A stretch of 64,000 nt of DNA. It comes from Cladopsammia gracilis. Its lineage: Eukaryota; Cnidaria; Anthozoa; Scleractinia; Dendrophylliidae. Shown here piece after piece: positions 32,153-43,340 of the stretch. Both the position numbers and the translations under genes were made by a program. Every line of letters begins with the position of its first letter. Position 1 is the stretch's first letter. The DNA is taken from assembly GCA_022457155.1 (NCBI GenBank), contig JAJGOT010000003.1, positions 2,833,501-2,897,500 on the forward strand, written 5' to 3'. The notes beneath the pieces were generated by a model. The model saw only the letters and a program-made list of their open reading frames with translations, was not told the origin of the DNA and did not search any database.

Positions 32153-35100
32153 TTATAAGTCGGCTGAATATTTGCAGTCAATGGTGGCTTTTATAAACAA
32201 ACAGTTATCCCTCACATAGTTCGTTGATTCCAGACCGCGGTGCGAAACGAATTGCGGGTAACCAAATCCGAGCGTGGCGCCATTTTTGCTGGGCCTTTGA
32301 AAGCTTTTCCAGTTTGGATCTGGGCTAAACGATTGGCTTATGTTCCGTTGGCCTCTTGTGGGGTCTCTACTTTGATCCAAAAGTGACAAAGTGATCTCGC
32401 CTTCAAAAGGCCATTTTAAAAGCGCATCGTACTCGCCTGGGAGAAGGCGGACATACATAGACAGGTGAGAACCTTCGCCGCTTCCATTTCCATACGGAAA
32501 CATGACAATTTTGAACTTGTATCCGTAATGACTCGTGTAAAAGGGCGGACTGTGTAGCTCGACTCCGGTCTTGTGTTTCGCGTCCTCGAATTTCGACCAA
32601 AAGTTGTCCACTTTCCAGTAGAGCTTGCTGTCGGAGAAAGGTTTGCAATGTTTGACAATTTCTCGAAGCTCGTTGATCTCTTGTCGCTGATCAATAGCGA
32701 GCTGTGACACTAGCTCAAGGTGCTTTTTCATGTCTACTTCAAGGTGTTGCGCAAGGGTGCGTTGAGGACACTAATGAAATAAAAACAAAACGTATCACAA
32801 AACTGTTGGTCGTAGCTGTTAGAACGGTTTTACAATTAAGAAGTGATTAGCTTTGATTTTGCGCAATATTAAAAAATAGCTCCAGCTGACTAGAGCGAAG
32901 ACAAGAGGTTTAGTCAGTGTTTTCAATCAGATTCAAATCCAAACCAATCATGAATCCTGACTTGGTTCACGCACGCACACGTTTATTCGCGAATTATCCC
33001 GCGCTTGGTACCGGTTGCACGTTTTCCCGCGCTTACCGGTTGCATGTTTTCCCGCGCTAATTACCGGTTGCACTCAGAGCTTAGTACCGGTTGCATGTTT
33101 TGGCCTCCAGTTATGATTGGTCCATTGCATTTGTTGCGATTGGGCAGTGGCACAATTCCTTGAACACCGATCAGCAGCCTTTTACTTTCAAACCCACTCT
33201 ACATTAACTGATACTTATCGGCTACTTACTTGGTGTTCACAGCCTACATGTTTAAATGGGCAATGAATGTGATTTGAACGACAGTCGTGAGAAAGGTGAC
33301 GGTCGACCTGAAAAATAAAAAATAGGTCGATAACACACTCCATACTATTTCCCCATCAGTGTCTATTAAGTGGACGAGATCTCCTAAAAAACACTTCTCA
33401 CCTCTTCTCGTGGAATCTGTGATACGCCACAGCTGTTTGGACAGCTCAAAGGGAAGCGAGGACAAAGTTGTAGATGACTCTGCAAAGAAACAGAAAAAAT
33501 ACTTCGCATATGATGAGAAAGTCTTTCGAAACAGACACTAATGGTTATTAAAGATTACAGATTTACAACCAATAAGGAACCAAACTGAGGCTCTACCGTG
33601 ATATGAAGAGCGCAAGTATTCAACAGCAATTATACTCAAGTGGGGAGAAGAAACTTTTGCTGGCCTGTTCCAGGCGTTCAGAGAGTGGAGGGCGGAGCGA
33701 ATATTAAAATTGTGAGCGTAAAAAATGGACGAAGTAAGGAGAGGGGGTGGCGGTTCCTTCGCCCACTTTCTCACGCCCATCGTTCCCTACTATGTAAATT
33801 TCTGGAACAGACGGAACGTTTGCTAACTAGTATTTTTCCAGATAAGATTTCAATACAAAACATTCACTGATTTTTTTATAAAGCACGTACAAACCTGCAT
33901 ATCCTCAAACTTGACTTGAGCACGACAATACTGGCATTTAGTGAGTCTCCTAGGACACTCCTCTGACATGTGTTCCGTGATCTGACCACGTGAGATCCTC
34001 TGCCCACACGTGCACGTGAAAATGTCTGACTCGCTTTCAAGCTCGACTTGACCCGTAGTGACCGATCTGCTTCGCTCTGACCCACGGTAAACCACATCGT
34101 TTTCAAACTCCTCGCGGCCAACGTAATTCAGGAAGGCTGGAAATGAGGCAGAGCGCATTGGTGGCGCCGGGCTTGGGGCCAGAACTTCCTGAGATGCGCT
34201 GTTGCTACGGTTACCACTGCGCAGGTTTCGAGTATCAAAGCGGACTGAGTTATGAGGCATGCTTTGTCGATGATGCCCGCCTCTTTTTAACGCCGATTGC
34301 TCGGTTTCCGAGGGAGAACGTCGGCAACGTCGTAAATGTTCCTGTCAGAGAAAATGACAACTTTACATGTTAAGGAGCATGTACATTATACCAGTACGAC
34401 TTTTGTACGAGTTCATCCCGGTTACCTCTTGTGGCCCCGTATTCGTTAACTCATACCAGAACAGCGCATACTGCCATTAGTTCATCTTACTAACTGTACT
34501 GAATCGATATTATCATTCTGGTACGAAACTTATACCAGTATTAAATAAATTTGTTGCAAGCGTTTTAAACCCCTATTAGTTATAGTTGTTTTAGTTTTGT
34601 TGAAAAAAATTGAGCAAATGTAAGGAAACGTGTTTTTTTTTTTCGCGCTTGGCATAGGCGGGAAAAACATGTATTATGTCCCGTTTTTCCACTGCACCAC
34701 TGAAGATACCCGGTTTCATGTTTTGCTTCCAGTTCTGATTGGCTTATTGCGTTATATGCGTTTGGTTTCATTGGTTAGATGTGATTAAAAGGTAAAGTTG
34801 CACATAAGCCGTTGGAGCCGGAGCTTAACCCGGTTTCTGTAGCCTAAAGCAACTGGTAGGAATTACTGTATTGTCACTCCCCTAGATAGAATGCCAGTCC
34901 ATCGCAAGGTTACCCCTGGGTTACCCCTGGGTTACCCCCAGCATTGCGTTGCCGGTTCCCATTTAAACACCTGGGTTGAGAGAGACAATGTGGAGTAAAG
35001 TTTGTCGTCGTTTTGTTTTATGACCCATTAAATGATGAATACACTCACCTGTTTGTCCTTGAAGACAATTTCTATCGAGCAGTAATCGCAGTAAACCCAT

Positions 35101-38100
35101 CGATGTGAACAATCGTTCCTCAGGTGCAGCGGCATCTGATGTCTCTTCATTCGACTCCCGCAGCCATTGCTACACGTGACTATTTCTTCATCCGGGTTCC
35201 GCCGGGCCGCAGGACAGTTGTGATTCTAAGGATCATGTGAACTGTCTGTTTAGCACCGTATGAAATCTTTGAAAATCAATATAACTTTATGTGGTTCTTA
35301 CTTTCTCGTTGAGCTTTTGAGTGGGTGAAATTCTTTAATGTGAAGTTTCGGACGAAAGCTATTGAGCATTATCATATGACCCGTACGGCCCTGCGAACCT
35401 TTTCTTTGCAAAACCATTGATGAAAGTCCCGTATGAGGGCCGTACGCATTTGCGCGAGCGGGGCCGGAAAAAGGCGTACGGCCCTACTACAAAAGCGGAC
35501 GGCCGCGCGCATTAAAATTTCATGTAATTTTGTCTCCAAATTGGTCATATGATAAAATGCTTATTGACTAAGTTAGGTCGGGCCGGATGGGAAAATATTT
35601 GGCTCTCGGTCATGGCTCGAGCCAAATATTTTCCCATCCAGGCCTCCCACTTAGTCAATAGGTACATAATATTGTCCTGTCATAGTGTTATTATGTTGTA
35701 CAAGGTGGATCTAATTTTTGAGTCTGTGGATAAAATGCTAGTGTGATCAATAAAATGACGGTAATTGAGAAGTAAATTCCTTTAGTACTGTTTTCTGTGC
35801 TGGTGTTAACTTTCGAGTGTGACCATTGAAATGCTGTGTAAGGCTGATCTAATTCTGAGTCACTAAGGCGGAGTCCATGGTTGAAATTCGTAAATGTGAC
35901 CAATCAAACGAAAGCTAGCCAGTGGTACTTTTCGGTGCGGTTAAATTTTCAATGAATCTTTAATAAGTGGAAGTTTTGTAAAGTTTTACAAACTAGTACT
36001 CTACCACTGACCAAATTGGCTTGTTGGTTTTTACGCTCTATTGTATTGAAAAAAGTTAATTTGACTGATGTCTTTGAGCTACTACAGAAGTGCTGCGTTT
36101 AAAGTTTGAAAGGCCCGTGAAACCCCGGTCTGCTTTCGGAGCCTTTGTGGTATCTAACTGTGCAGAATAAAGCAAGTGTTTCACCTTACCTGCAGCTTTT
36201 CATAAGTTGTTTCCTTCTTGCACCGGGGACATTTCACCCATCGTTTCACGCAGTCTTTCTTGACATGATCCGTGACCTTCTTTCGCTGAATCTTCTGACC
36301 GCATCCTGCAATGCAATCCACTAGGGCATACTTGCAACTGGCCATGTGATCCTAGAACGTGACAAAGTAACGCAATTAGAGAGAACACAAACGGCCGAAA
36401 CTACCACGTGATCACCATTTTCCCGCCATTTGTCACGTTTGCCGTCTGCCTCCGTTTGCCGTTTTCAACGCGAGGAAGACGGAGAAGGTTGTTCGCAAAC
36501 AACGTGAGTATTAACTTTATATTTCTAACCCTTCTGTTGAATTGACATCTCCATTTTTAAGCCCAAAGCTTTTTTTATTTTGTGTTCTATGTAAGATAAC
36601 TGGTAAAATTTTTAAATTTACACTCGAGTAGTGATGGCAACATTATTTACACGCCGAAAGGCTGTAACATTTTTACGAAATAAGTCTCTTAAAACGTCTT
36701 GAAATCTTACCAAACCAAACGTTACTGGTAACACTTACTTTAGTTTATACTCTAGAAGTTGTTTTCTTTTATTTCCGCTTTTAGTTTACGTAAAGCCGTT
36801 TAGTTTACGTCTGCCGTCGTACCGCTTGCTGTTTGCCGTTTTCAACGCGAGGAAGGTTCGTAAACAAGAGTGAGTATTTACTTTTATAATACTTCTAACT
36901 CTTCTGCAAGATTGACAACTCCATTTTAAGCCCAAAACGTTCCTTCTTTTATGTTATACGGTAAAGTAACTGGTAAAATTTAAATTTACACGCAAACAGA
37001 GCGAAAAAGTAAGAATGAAGCGAAGTGATAGCAAAATTATTTCGCTGAAAAGCTGTCACATTTTCACGAAATAAGTCTCTAAAACGTTTTGAAATCTTAC
37101 CAAACCAAACTTTACTGGTAATACTGACTTTAGTTAATACTCTAGAAAGTTGTTTTCTTGTATTTCATTTTTTTATTTAGTTTACGTGAAGCCGCTTGCG
37201 CAAAAACTGAATTCGAGCCGGTATTTCACGGCAGACCTCTGGCTCAAACTGCAAGCGAAACGTAAGCTTACTAAAACGTCTTGAATGAATTACCAAACCA
37301 AACTTTACTGTTAATTAAATACTTACTTTAGTTAATACTCTAGAAAGCTGTTTTCTTGTATTTCAGCTTTTTAGTTTGTTGCCGGTTAGTTTACGTGAAG
37401 CTTATGGGACAATTTGTGAGTATTTCACAGGAGACCGCAAACGGCAAGATTCTGAAGGTCGCGTTCGTTTCCGTTTCGGTAGAACGAAATCCTCTTCTCC
37501 CTATTGTAGCAATTGACCTTGTCAATCATACCCGCTGAAGACGAATGTTTGCTTGAAAGCATTGGGCAGGTAAAACTAGTTGGTCAAACACTGAAAACAT
37601 GCGCTTCTGGGGTGTTGACGCTAATAATGGAAATGTTGCTTTCATATGCAAGGCTTACGAGCGATGCCTAATTAGCGAGGATGTCCGCTTTGTTATCCGC
37701 TTATCGGAAGGTTCGGCTTATCATGTGTGTAGTGTCTGCTAAAGGGAGTGGCCGTATCTGGGAGTGGAGGTATCTGCCTTTCATAACTGCCCACAAACTG
37801 TAAAGTACGTACAAACAAAATTTAAAAAGAGAAGAAAGGCTTTATTGTAATCCTTTGATTCCACAGAACATACCTCGAGCTTTTTCAGCGGTCCTTTCCA
37901 TTTGCAGCCAAGTTGATAATGATCACAGTACACATTCAGTGAAAATATCATCTGATTTGTCACATCATCAGCGTAAATCTGTCATGTAAACAGCACGAAA
38001 AGTTTAAAACATCGTTAGAGGCAAAGAGCAGCAAAACTACCAAGGGAATCAAAGGGGATATCCTTCCTCTCGTCTTCATGGCTCGTTTTCTCGGCTCCGC

Positions 38101-41100
38101 CGCTCAAACCGGCTCAAACCTCAGAAACCTTGCCTTAAAATGCAAACAATACACTGAAAGTAAAACATCGCCTGCGTACCATACCCTCTTATCATGGGCA
38201 AAAAGTTATTTGCAATGTATTTAAAAAACAACAACAAAAAAAAAAAAAAAAAGAAAAAGCATCCGCGCGTTAACACGTGCGTCGTCTTTTTCCGCGCGCG
38301 ATTTCCACGATGGGATGAAACAGCCTGGGTTCCGCCACGAATAAAATACTATCCTCGTATTGCCGAGTAAATAATTGGCGTAAGTGTAATAGATAACCGT
38401 ATACGGAGGTCTTAAAGGTATTAAGGTTTTTGCATAAAACAAGATTTTCTGCCTATAAACTGATACGAACTCTTTAAACCGGGTGGGTGGGCTGGTACAG
38501 CAAGTACAGTTAATATAATGTTCAGATGTTAAGTAATTCAATTAATGTTTTTGACACATTCAGAGTCATGAAAATGCAGGGTTTTAACCTGGTGATCGCA
38601 GTAAAAACGGGTGACATTCTTCCCAAGTGAATTAAAGATTAAAACAGCACGACTCCCGACTTCTCAATTTAGGTCTGATCTTTATAGAGAGCTCAAAACA
38701 CCGGGGGGTTTGTCACGGTACCGACTTAAACCCCTCCGGGTACAAATGGGAATTTTATGATCAATTACTCACCAATAAAGCATTCCACAACGAAAAAAAG
38801 AATTTCGCAGTGCGAGGGTCGGCAAGCTAAAACTTAACAGTATTTTATCTTTGGTAATAATCAGACGCGAACCTTTGATGTCATGAAGCAACTTGTGTCC
38901 CGATTTACATTTTTTACTCCTCGTGTTTTTATATTGATTCAGTTGGTAAGGCGGTGGCTTTGAACTGCTCGCTCTTAGAAAAAGTTTACAACCGAATTTG
39001 ACAGCGTTTCCGAACGAAACCTATTGTACAAGTTATAAATTTCCTGAAGCAAAAACATATACACTGTAAATGCGATTTTAAAATCTCGTGGCGTGTTTCG
39101 TGTTTCAGGTGGATCAAACGCGCTGATCTAACGTGCGAATGAAGAAAATATAAGAAGGAAGTAAATGTGTCGTGAATGTGAAATTTCTTTGTTTCATTTT
39201 TCTCACTCTTGCTCCAGCTTTCCACGATTGAAGAGCCTGGTACGAGCGAAATAAATTTGACAAGCCTGTCTTTACTGTCTGTCTAGTCTAGAGGCGATCA
39301 CGACTCTTGTTGGACGGGCGAAGTGTAACGCCAGAAATGCCACCACGATTTTATTTTTAATGTCGCGCATCGGCGCCCAACTTGTGCGGAAACCCCATTA
39401 TGCGCCAAATTATTTAAAGGGGACAGTAGGCATGAATATCTACAAGTTTACATCGTAAAACAGTTGTCTATCCAGATATAAACAAGCTCTTACCTGAGAT
39501 ATATCAATACTTGAGCTGTCCACGGGACATCGAAGACGGGCAGCTTGCCTAGGAGGGGAGGGAGGAACAATCCATATGTAAAGACGAGGCATTTGTTTTT
39601 CTGCCCTACTCCAGGAAACGATCTGCTCGCAATTAAAAGCGAAAATTTGTCGACTTTGCGAGCCGCTTCAGCAAACATCAACAGCGTGCCTCATCAATGA
39701 TTGTTTGACAGCTGATTTCACTCGACGCTAAATTGAAAGCCCTAGAGTTGTATCAGGTTTCTTTTGACAAACAAAAATCTGGGCGTCACCCTGCAATAAT
39801 TACGAATACTTAGGGATAAATGGTAAAAGGTTTCATAGCTTTTGTCAAGAACGAGAGCCTCTAATTAGCTTATTTTCGGCCGCGGGGTTTTGGGCTAAAA
39901 ACCGACACATAAGAATTGGTTTCTGAACAAAGCCTGTGTAAATTTAGATTGACAATTTTTTCCGCAAAAATGTTCTTGGTATGTGGAGCTTCCGTGGAAA
40001 ACATAAACAAAATGCCAAGCTTTATTATATTAAAATTGTAGTTGAAAAAAACGCTGTCTTTTTTTTATCCAACGAGCCACAACATAAAATCAATTACTAT
40101 GACCAAATGTATTTTAATAACACGCGACAAAAAAACTTTTATCTTCTTTTACATATCCCCGTCACGCGAACTGCAAAAAGCTTCTTTTCATTGCCCGCGT
40201 GCTAAGCACAATTTTATACGTAAATGACCTATTAATGACGATAAACTGATGAAAGTATTTTTAGATAAAACGAGGGTACGATATTCACGTGAAACAAATT
40301 TCTTATGCTGCTTACAAGAAAAAGCAAAATATAAAGATATTTGGAGCCACTAATAGTATTAGCGAGACAAACCTAAATATCGCGATCTTTCAAGTATTGC
40401 ACTTCGATTCAAAATTTTTACTTTGAGAAAATTAGAAGCCCAAGAAATTGAAGAACAAAGACGTTTTAAAATGTTTACCGATGTACATTTTTCAAATTGG
40501 CCCCCGATCTCGATGAATTATTTTCTTGTTCAAACATCCTTGGACTTCAAAGAGAGATATTTCCGTTAATCTTAGCCACAAAGAGGGAAGATGTCAAGAT
40601 AATAACTCTAACAATTTGATATCTCTCTTTTAGTTTTATGCAAATTAAAGCCGTTTTGAATGAAAAAGAACACTCGAATCTACACCCTTCTAAGTAAACC
40701 TTGGAGCAAACAAATATCTGCTCGAATATCTAGCAAGAATTTTCCCGCAAAATTCATTTCGTGTGTTTACACTTTTAAAGCCGCAAATTTATCGTAAGCA
40801 ACAATAGAACACGCCGAGGTTATCATAAATTTCAAGGTTAATGTATTCTTCTAGGTTTAATTCTCACGCAACATTTCACTTTGCCCGAAAACGACGGCAC
40901 GCCACACATTTCACTGTGTATTTGCTGTATTTGTTTGGCGCCATTTGTTCGTTTGCTCTCATAAAAAGGCTTGTGTGCGTTGAATTGTGTTGAGTCGCTA
41001 AACATGACGTGCGCTGACTGAAAGCAAGATTTGGTATTGATTTAACTATTTAGTTTGGCATAGCATTCTGTCAAAACCCGCAATTATTCGACCTGTACAA

Positions 41101-43340
41101 CACAGCCACCAGAACAGTAAAGTTGTCACACAGCCAGAAATCCGACGTTCATGTCATGATCAAGTCAATTTCGCAAAAAAGATAAAAAAAAAACTGTCAC
41201 GCACAACATACATTTGTTCAGAAAATACTTTAAAATCTTGAGAGCATCGGGGCATCGGACATCTTATCATCGAAACAAAACATGAATGGAAAACATTTCG
41301 TTCTGTAAACATTTAAAAGAATGAAGGCTTTTCTTTGCACTAATTAAAAGTTGTCCTTCAATTTGGGATTTACCTCACGGACCCGATGCCTTATTGCTCT
41401 TTTTCCGCCCGACTGAAGAAAATTAAAATCTTTGTGTACAATTACTCTGCTACAAGAAGCCGATTGAAAAGAGAGACTCGTGTAATTTGCATGTATATGT
41501 TATTATAGCTGTTATTAGAGAGGCAATACTCTCGATTCTAGAATGTTACAAGTTCTTAACTGGCGCAAAGTGTCGGGCTATGAAAACTTGGCACCTTACA
41601 TTCACTACAATTATAAAGTCACTTTTAATATTTTTCTTTATCTTAATACTCATCTTCGCTGAACGACAACTACAAATCGAGATCCCATCAAGGGTACATG
41701 ACCAAATGCATGATAAAATACAAAAATATTTTAAACATGAGTCAGCGTGGCTCGCTCAGTGGGTTGCGGTCGGAAACGGGGGGTAGACGTGAAATCTACG
41801 GCCTACGCAGCCGACGAGAGAAACAAATGTTCCCAGAGTAGAGAATCGCCAAACGTTTCACTCGATTTTTATGCTTTTGAGATTCGTTTTCCAAGAACAG
41901 CACGTTTGTCAAGCGGGCAGAATGTAGTGTAAGGTCAGGGTTGACGATTCATGAAAAAAATGAACACTTCTCGATTCTTTCCGCGGTCGGCTGAGACGAA
42001 AGGAAATTCTTCTCAATGACGATTAATGTCATAACAACAAGAAGTACACTTTCGTTGCCAAGCTCTGGAATACTCCATTTTCTACTGCGAGTGCGCTAAA
42101 ATTTCTACAAAACAGGATCAAAGGGATATTGAAGAGCTCATGTCTTTTTCAAATACCTTTTGATCTAGTCCAGCCTACTAATGCATGCAGAGATTAATTC
42201 TATTTCGGGAAAGCCACTGAAAAGTACGAAAGTCCGGCTGGTTTGTAGCAACTTGTGAGCACTTGTGGCAATCGAACTTGCGGAAAAAATATGTACTTGA
42301 AACAGATAAAAAATATTTAAAAAAACCTAATGGCAATCTGTGTTTAAAACAACGATCGTAAATATTTCTGGTACCTTTGGAAATCGAGCACATATTTTAA
42401 TCTATAAAATTGGAAACATGTAGGATTTACATTGTATTTTAATACATGTCTATTTTACGTAGGGGTAAGCCTTAATAAGCATTTCCTGGGTGCTAATATT
42501 CTTTCGTAAATTTAGCGGAATTTGTAAATCAAGATCACTAATTTCTGGTCTCTGTCTTGCAAAATCATACACAATGAATGTTTACAATTTAATTTCTTCC
42601 TCTAGTGAATGGGCCCTTTGTATTCACAACCTTACCTGTAAACTTTCAACCGTCGCTCATTGCTAAGTCAAGTTTATAGCTAAGGAAGCAAATACTGTCC
42701 CTTATGTTTGAGCTTAATCAATGCAAGATTTAACGCAATCTTCGATATAGTTATAAATATAACGCTTCGAAAACTCGAACTGAAATAATCACAACTAAGC
42801 ATCTTTTACTAAGAACCCCACTGTGAAACGAGAGTCTTGTAAAATTGCTTGTAAAAATATTTGCACATTCTATCAAATTTTTATAATTCATAAAGTGGTT
42901 TAACTCAGTGAGAGAAAAATTACTGTAATTTCCAACGCAAGACAGATGCCAATATTAAAACATATGACTCTTGTCATGCGAGGAAAAACAAAACTAGAGT
43001 GGCAAACAAGCAAAATAATGCATTCTGACAACAAAATGTTGTGATCTCAGCAACGTTCGAACAAGTTAGCCTTGGCATGGATCATAGATAGGATTTTATT
43101 TAATTTCGTGGGTAGAAGCTAACCTCCTTAACCATGGTGTACATCAATCTCGCCAAGATCATGAGGCAAAGAACAGTTATTTGCTTACCTCGTGTTACTA
43201 AATGCTCCATTGAGGCACGAATCGCAAAATCGATGCCCACAGACCGAGACCTGCACTGCGTTCCGAACGGGCAGATGACAAATTCGGCATAATAAATTTT
43301 CGCTCACGGCTGGAACAAAAAATGCCCTGTACCCTGGCAT
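32153..43340 (-). CDS. TRAF4-like: TRAF4-like adaptor/E3 ligase (8 exons, 597 aa)
   Basis: Exons (minus): 43189-43340, 39494-39548, 37874-37978, 36190-36351, 35049-35225, 33895-34341, 33230-33307, 32153-32770; total 1794 nt, all with GT-AG junctions. Residues 18-61 are a RING finger (CRIC, CGH, CDSC, CPVD; Asp in the last ligand position as in TRAF6). Residues 70-410 carry serial TRAF-type zinc fingers (for example VYCDHYQLGCKWKGPLKKLE, CPFKHVGCEHQCPQR). A coiled coil covers about 405-435 and a MATH/TRAF-C domain 441-597 (HSPPFYT, GNGSGEGSHLS, DPNWKSFQ, LGFGYPQF). The zinc-finger and MATH text is closest to vertebrate TRAF4. TRAFs couple receptors to ubiquitin signalling on the cytoplasmic side. 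Exon 6 adds a Ser-rich linker of about 90 residues between zinc fingers. The start (MPGYRAFF) is inferred because the frame is open from ATG straight into the RING. Confidence 0.9.
32915..33185. mobile_element. Decayed MITE (TAGAGCGG family) with GTACCGGTTGCA repeats
   Basis: The TTTTCAATCAGATT end and CCAAACCAATCATGA interior match the family. Between 33005 and 33100 the module TACCGGTTGCATGTTTTCCC is repeated about four times. It lies in the last intron of the TRAF4-like gene. Confidence 0.55.
34610..34800. mobile_element. Partial MITE copy, TAGAGCGG family
   Basis: Contains GCGCTTGGCATAGGCGGGAA, TTCCAGTTCTGATTGGCTTA and GGTTAGATGTGATT, diverged from the family interior. Ends unclear. Confidence 0.45.
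34815..35010. mobile_element. Headless SINE copy
   Basis: Matches the body of the 19686-19940 SINE (GGAGCTTAACCCGGTTTCTG, ATGCCAGTCCATCGCAAGGT). An 11-bp GGTTACCCCTG segment is tandemly repeated near 34910-34940. No tRNA-like head. Confidence 0.65.
35561..35660. mobile_element. 100-bp hairpin element
   Basis: TTATTGACTAAG and GGATGGGAAAATATTTGGCT pair with GCCAAATATTTTCCCATCC and CTTAGTCAATA around a 15-bp loop. Confidence 0.75.
36425..37400. repeat. Tandem duplication in TRAF4-like intron, about 377-bp period
   Basis: GTTTGCCGTTTTCAACGCGA occurs at 36453 and again at 36831. The following AAATCTTACCAAACCAAAC and ACTCTAGAAGTTGTTTTCTT blocks recur, with a third, internally deleted unit at about 37260-37400. 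On the plus strand each unit includes a TTTCAG/TTTTAG acceptor-like site before AGTTTACGT and a donor-like GTGAGTAT, but no open frame is conserved. Confidence 0.75.
38220..38260. repeat. A-rich run
   Basis: An adenine-rich stretch (CAACAACAAAAAA...) of about 35 bp in the TRAF4-like intron, possibly the tail of a decayed retroelement. Confidence 0.4.
39549..43188. other. Large first intron of the TRAF4-like gene
   Basis: 3.6 kb of AT-rich DNA. I found no additional exon, RNA gene or clear inverted repeat in it. Short open frames present have no splice support or recognisable motifs. Confidence 0.5.

Noticed and set aside
41730..41800. tRNA-like sequence near GGCTCGCTCAGTGGGTTGCG
   Set aside because: No matching B box at tRNA spacing and no acceptor pairing.
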